From: Chitinophagaceae bacterium
GTDB taxonomy: Bacteria > Bacteroidota > Bacteroidia > Chitinophagales > Chitinophagaceae
Assembly (NCBI GenBank): GCA_016741945.1
Contig: JACVCQ010000076.1
Span: forward strand, 1 to 8,529
Direction of reading: 5' to 3'
Length of the DNA stretch: 8,529 nt
Part shown: piece after piece, positions 5,135 to 8,529 of the stretch
Layout of the letters: every line of letters begins with the position of its first letter
Numbering within the stretch: position 1 is the first letter of the stretch
Notes under the pieces: model-generated
Seen by the model: only the letters and a program-made list of their open reading frames with translations
Told to the model about the DNA's origin: nothing
The model's database searches: none
Made by a program: the position numbers and the translations under genes

Positions 5135-5602
5135 TTAGCCTTTTTGCATCATTTCATCTTTTCGAATCTTATCCCAATATTTTTTAGCTACAATGAGCAT
5201 ACCGAAGCTTTCGCCTTCGTGTTTATCTAGATGTTTATGATGCATTTTATGTGCCCAGCGTATAGCTTTGATGTATTTATTATTGCTTCTTGTAAATAAT
5301 TTAATCCGCTGGTGTATGATGATTTCATGTACCAGAAAATAAGCAAAACCATACATGGCGATACCCGCACCAATACTTACTACCCAATACACTTCATTCA
5401 TACTTCCTAACATAATACATAACCAACTGGGTATTGCAAAAATGATAAAGAAAGCATCGTTCTTCTCAAAAAATCCGGGGCCCTTCTGGTGGTGATCTTC
5501 ATGCAAATACCATAAAAATCCATGCATTACGTACCGATGGGTAAGCCAGGTAATACCTTCCATGATACAAAAAGTTGCCAGTGTGATCAATGCGTACAAC
5601 AT
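5135..5602 (-). CDS. crtZ: Beta-carotene 3-hydroxylase CrtZ
   Basis: This 155-residue membrane di-iron hydroxylase of the fatty acid hydroxylase superfamily adds a 3-hydroxyl to a beta-ring. The full set of histidine motifs is present: HRYVMH (22-27), HEDHH (34-38), HEIIIH (92-97) and HKMHH (118-122). These are the metal ligands of the family. Hydrophobic segments at about 2-20, 51-66 and 71-91 anchor it. The start ATG at 5602 lies 1 base after the cruF stop, and the stop at 5135 adjoins the heptamer repeat before crtY, so it is deep inside the operon. The length is normal for bacterial CrtZ. Its ring substrate would be made by the neighbouring CrtY. Confidence 0.92.
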   Translation of the reverse strand: MLYALITLATFCIMEGITWLTHRYVMHGFLWYLHEDHHQKGPGFFEKNDAFFIIFAIPSWLCIMLGSMNEVYWVVSIGAGIAMYGFAYFLVHEIIIHQRIKLFTRSNNKYIKAIRWAHKMHHKHLDKHEGESFGMLIVAKKYWDKIRKDEMMQKG

Positions 5603-5603
5603 C

Positions 5604-6287
5604 TTAAAAATACCATCTGAGTGTTAAGAAAAACAGAATTTGTATAATAAACAAATGTACCGCAAAATGGATGGTCTTCTCGAAACGCAGATATCGAAAA
5701 AGTAACAGCAACGCTGCACTGATAAAGAACCAGCAGAGATAATTAAAAAAGGGAATTACACCCCCCTCCCATTGCCAAAAACCCAATTTAACGGCTACAG
5801 GCTCCATTATCCAATCAAAAAATACCGTTAACAAAGCCCCATCAAGCACCAATGAAATCGTGACCATGCGCTTAGATAAGCGTCCGCCAGACTCCTCATA
5901 TTTCAAACTCATCCAGTCAATGGCTTTTTGCATGATCACGCCTGAACAGTAAACAATCACAAACCAGTTCACACCAATCAACCAAGGTACGCCATTGAAA
6001 TGCGGACCGAGTACTTGTCCATAATGATAACAGCCAAATAGTTTACCCGTATTTACGCCAATCATTTCAGAACCCATACCTGTAAGAAAAGCGGCCAATA
6101 AAAAAAGTAAAAAAGATTTATTGGGTTTGGGTTGGTTCCATACTAACAAGGTTGCCATCAAAATAAGATTCAAAGGTGTATTAGCAATGAACCAATCTTT
6201 ATGATCTGTATACAACATACCAATCAGTCCACTCACATGAAACAGGATGGCCAAAAAAGCTGATATGGTCAGTTTATATTTGTTCAA
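5604..6287 (-). CDS. cruF: CruF-type carotenoid 1',2'-hydratase (carotenoid biosynthesis protein, DUF422)
   Basis: This is a 227-residue protein with about seven membrane segments. Motifs of the CruF/DUF422 family are visible: MGSEMIGVNTGKLFGCYHYG (71-90), PWLIGVNW (101-108), DWIMEPVAVKLGFWQW (158-173) and NYLCWF (182-187). CruF adds water across the 1',2' double bond of the open psi-end, giving a 1'-hydroxyl, and this prepares the end for CrtD-type desaturation. The start codon is TTG at 6287, overlapping the TGA of the upstream desaturase as TTGA. The next ATG (residue 24) would remove the first membrane segment, which supports TTG. The overlap implies translational coupling. The desaturase and CrtZ genes are its immediate neighbours. 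Family assignment is strong. The exact substrate is inferred from context. Confidence 0.85.
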   Translation of the reverse strand: MNKYKLTISAFLAILFHVSGLIGMLYTDHKDWFIANTPLNLILMATLLVWNQPKPNKSFLLFLLAAFLTGMGSEMIGVNTGKLFGCYHYGQVLGPHFNGVPWLIGVNWFVIVYCSGVIMQKAIDWMSLKYEESGGRLSKRMVTISLVLDGALLTVFFDWIMEPVAVKLGFWQWEGGVIPFFNYLCWFFISAALLLLFRYLRFEKTIHFAVHLFIIQILFFLTLRWYF

Positions 6288-7783
6288 TGTCTTTTTCTTT
6301 TTCGGGTATCATCTTGTACAATCTCACTCATGATCTTCGCACTCCTTAAACACAAAGGTATACCACCACCGGGATGCACACTTCCACCCACAAAATATAA
6401 TCCTTCTATTTGTCTTGAAAAATTCGGATGACGTAAAAAAGCCGCCATTCTAGAATTCGAACTCGTTCCGTATAAAGAACCCTGATAAGAACCCGTTTTT
6501 GTTTCAATCAATACCGGATCCAGTATGTCTTCCGTTTCAATCAATGATTCAATATTGGTTTGTAACATCCGGTTCAATTTGTCAATCACCGCTCTTCTAT
6601 ACAAAGTCTTCAGTTCTGACCAGTCTTGCCCTACGTTAGCCGGTGCATTCACCATTACAAACCAATTCTCTTTTCCATCGGGGGCCTGTTTACCCGGTTC
6701 ACATTTAGAAGTGATATTGATATAAACAGTAGGATCATTGTATGCTTTCTTCAGTCGAAATAAATGATCAAATTCTTGTTGGTAATGATTGCTGAAGAAA
6801 ATATTATGTAATCCTAATGATGGAAATATTTTATTCACGCCCCAGTAAAAAATTAATGCACTACTGCTTCTTTCCTGCTTCAGAATTTTCTTCGCTCTTT
6901 CCGGATCATTCAATAATCGCAAATATGTGAAGTATACATCTACATTACTCACAACTATATCAGACAGTATATTTTTTCCTGCCACTACTACGCCGATCGC
7001 TTTATTATTGTGACGAATGACTCTATCGACCGGTTGATTGAAATGAAAGACCACGCCTTTTTTAATAGCCAATCGATGCAGCGCCTTGGTAATACTAATC
7101 ATTCCACCTTCCGGATAAAAAGTTCCTTCATTATGTTCCAAATGTGGGATCAAACTCAACATTCCAGGTGCTTTATATGGATTGCTTCCATTATAAGTGG
7201 CATAGCGATTGAATAGCTGTACTACTTTTTCACTCTGAAAACTTTGTTGATTTACCTGATGCATACTTTTCATCAGGTGTGATAGCCGAACGGTCTTGAT
7301 AGCTTTTCCGATTCCCGCTTTGAATAATGATTTTCTTTTATGAAGCGAATGATTTAAAAAGACATTTGCAACCCCATCATATAGTTTAGCAGAATTATTT
7401 AGATAGTGTTTTAGATGATGTGCAGGCTCACCTGTTTTTTGTTGTAATTCCGCAGCGAAAGCATCTGTATTAGCTGCTGCACGAATCATGGTGCCATCTT
7501 CATAGAAGTAATGACATGAATGATCGATCTTTCTATAATGAAAATAATCTGTGATTTGTTCGCCTGCTAGTTCAAACAACTCTTCAATATTGGCAGGCTG
7601 CGTAAATAAACTAGGCCCCGTATCAAAATGATATCCTTTTACTTCAAAGTACCCCAATTTCCCACCGGGCTGATCAGACTGCTCATATACATTGACTGTA
7701 TATCCTTGTACTGTTAATCTGATAGCTGCAGCCATACCCGCAACACCCGCACCTATTACAATTGCCTTTGGAGACATTTCCAT
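6284..7783 (-). CDS. crtD: Carotenoid desaturase, CrtD-like (1-hydroxycarotenoid 3,4-desaturase)
   Basis: This is a 499-residue FAD-dependent carotenoid desaturase of the CrtI/CrtD family. The N-terminal dinucleotide-binding motif is GAGVAG (11-16) with YEQSDQPGGKLG after it. The C-terminal family signature runs over 461-483 and includes FVGGSVHPGGGIPLCLRSAK. The central block RYATYNGSNPYKAP (193-206), followed by LIPHLEHNEGTFYPEGGM, resembles CrtD proteins (RYATYxGxxPYxAP). CrtI proteins instead usually carry a GGNPF...SIYxLI pattern. CrtD introduces the 3',4' double bond after hydration of C1', which agrees with CruF next door. I chose ATG 7783, two bases after the idi stop. ATG 7813 would overlap idi by 28 bases and add MVPETTKQLI, and ATG 7777 is also possible. 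The alternative role is phytoene desaturase CrtI. Confidence 0.82.
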   Translation of the reverse strand: MEMSPKAIVIGAGVAGMAAAIRLTVQGYTVNVYEQSDQPGGKLGYFEVKGYHFDTGPSLFTQPANIEELFELAGEQITDYFHYRKIDHSCHYFYEDGTMIRAAANTDAFAAELQQKTGEPAHHLKHYLNNSAKLYDGVANVFLNHSLHKRKSLFKAGIGKAIKTVRLSHLMKSMHQVNQQSFQSEKVVQLFNRYATYNGSNPYKAPGMLSLIPHLEHNEGTFYPEGGMISITKALHRLAIKKGVVFHFNQPVDRVIRHNNKAIGVVVAGKNILSDIVVSNVDVYFTYLRLLNDPERAKKILKQERSSSALIFYWGVNKIFPSLGLHNIFFSNHYQQEFDHLFRLKKAYNDPTVYINITSKCEPGKQAPDGKENWFVMVNAPANVGQDWSELKTLYRRAVIDKLNRMLQTNIESLIETEDILDPVLIETKTGSYQGSLYGTSSNSRMAAFLRHPNFSRQIEGLYFVGGSVHPGGGIPLCLRSAKIMSEIVQDDTRKRKRH

Positions 7784-7785
7784 GA

Positions 7786-8310
7786 TCAATTGTTTTGTTG
7801 TTTCAGGTACCAATCACGCACTTTGGGAAATGCAATATGAAACCATACTGTGAATTCATCTGGATTTCTTTGTAACATTTCTTCAATCGATACCAATGAA
7901 TGATACGCATAGTTTTCAACTTCATCAGCATTGGGTTCAATGGTTCCTATATAGGTACCTACAAATACATGGTCAAATTCATGCTCAGTTAACCCATTGC
8001 TAAAAGGAGCTATGTAAGTAAAGTCAAATGCTTTAAAGAGTGCTGTTTCAAAACCCATTTCTTCTTTTAGTCTACGTAAAGCAGCATCAGCAACAGCTTC
8101 ACCCGGGCGAGGATGGCTGCAACAAGTGTTGGTCCAGAGTCCACCGCTATGGTATTTACTGACGGCTCTTTGTTGTAAAAGCAATTCATGACGGTCATTG
8201 AAAACGAAAACACTGAAAGCGCGATGCAGCAAAGCTTTTTCATGTGCTTCCATTTTTTCCATAACGCCCAGTTCAATATCCTGCTCGTTAACCAGTATCA
8301 CCTGTTCCAT
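7786..8310 (-). CDS. idi: Isopentenyl-diphosphate delta-isomerase, type I (Nudix)
   Basis: This 174-residue cytosolic enzyme interconverts isopentenyl diphosphate and dimethylallyl diphosphate, supplying starter units for carotenoid synthesis. Key residues by comparison with E. coli Idi are His23 and His29 in the AHEKALLHRAFSVF block, active-site Cys64 in NTCCSHP with His66, and the pair Glu109/Glu111 in TEHEFDHVF. The Nudix-type segment GEAVADAALRRLKEEMGFE covers 70-88. The length is normal. The ATG at 8310 lies 32 bases after the crtB stop, and the stop lies 2 bases before the desaturase start, so it is an internal operon gene. Presence of idi inside a carotenoid cluster is common in Bacteroidota. 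Confidence 0.94.
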   Translation of the reverse strand: MEQVILVNEQDIELGVMEKMEAHEKALLHRAFSVFVFNDRHELLLQQRAVSKYHSGGLWTNTCCSHPRPGEAVADAALRRLKEEMGFETALFKAFDFTYIAPFSNGLTEHEFDHVFVGTYIGTIEPNADEVENYAYHSLVSIEEMLQRNPDEFTVWFHIAFPKVRDWYLKQQNN

Positions 8311-8342
8311 ACACTAAAAATAAGTCTTCCTGCTTTGTGAGG

Positions 8343-8529
8343 CTATAGTAAATTCAACTGACTACGGATACCCGCTTTGGCTAGAATAAAAACCTTGCCG
8401 TAGTCGGGTATTCTGATCCGCTCTTCCATGATCTTTTGCGGGCGAACTTTTTTGATTTTTTTGAACAGAGAGAGATAATATTTATAAGCTACATATTCTC
8501 CAGATCTTTCTTTGAGATACAATATAGAA
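8343..8529 (-). CDS. crtB: Phytoene synthase CrtB, C-terminal 62 residues (partial)
   Basis: The - strand frame is open from the window edge to TAG at 8343-8345. It ends with YYLSLFKKIKKVRPQKIMEE, then RIRIPDYGKVFILAKAGIRS and QLNLL. The pattern of Y..Y...L..I......I...RIRIP...K......L.... matches the C-terminus of Bacteroidota phytoene/squalene synthase proteins. CrtB condenses two geranylgeranyl diphosphates to phytoene. The catalytic Asp-rich motifs are beyond the window, so the call rests on the tail plus context. It is the first gene of the operon seen here, and the promoter is not in the window. Confidence 0.75.
   Translation of the reverse strand, partial: SILYLKERSGEYVAYKYYLSLFKKIKKVRPQKIMEERIRIPDYGKVFILAKAGIRSQLNLL

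Noticed and set aside
5105..5135. Programmed frameshift fusing CrtZ and CrtY
   Set aside because: crtZ ends at a TAA before the repeat, there is no slippery sequence, and the crtY frame is open only from 5153. Independent or coupled initiation is simpler.
6525..7216. Short + strand open frames antisense to the desaturase
   Set aside because: They are antisense shadows of a strongly conserved gene, with compositions unlike a real protein.

Overview
The window looks like a chromosome segment of a Bacteroidota bacterium, probably of the Chitinophagaceae type. It is AT-rich and has a TM2-domain protein and a Dabb protein of the style seen in that group. Its tRNA gene does not encode CCA, ribosome-binding sites are weak or absent, and the carotenoid genes resemble Bacteroidota versions. 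The taxonomic placement is inference from protein style; no search was run.

Left part (1-3240, + strand): the last 28 codons of an unrecognised gene, a small TM2-domain membrane protein, a secreted Dabb (A/B barrel) protein, a membrane-anchored LytTR transcription regulator, and a probable lipoprotein. The lipoprotein joins an intradiol-dioxygenase-like domain to a C-terminal region with a CPVC motif. Two related hairpin-forming intergenic repeats (about 904-1029 and 3252-3369) lie downstream of the Dabb gene and of the dioxygenase gene.

Middle part (3370-3920): a tRNA-Arg(CCG) gene on the - strand (3730-3801) surrounded by broken copies of itself. On its 3' side are three 101-bp tandem units, each holding tRNA nucleotides 27-73. 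On its 5' side is one copy of nucleotides 1-26. All four fragments break at the same tRNA position (26/27). In every fragment one loop is replaced by a 14-nt hairpin with the fixed stem TCCGC/GCGGA and a variable 4-nt loop: the T loop in the 3' fragments, the D loop in the 5' fragment. This is the most unusual structure in the window.

Right part (3957-8529, - strand): a compact carotenoid operon in the order crtB (3' end only), idi, crtD-like desaturase, cruF, crtZ, crtY. Gaps are mostly between -4 and +32 nt. Idi balances the C5 precursors, CrtB makes phytoene, and CrtY closes one beta-ring, which CrtZ hydroxylates at C3. CruF hydrates the open psi-end and CrtD adds the 3',4' double bond. 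Together with a phytoene desaturase (CrtI) not seen in this window, the set predicts a monocyclic carotenoid of the saproxanthin type. Two start codons in the operon are unusual. cruF starts with TTG inside a TTGA overlap. crtY has no ATG, GTG or TTG upstream of its FAD-binding motif, and a degenerate 7-bp tandem repeat sits exactly where its start should be.
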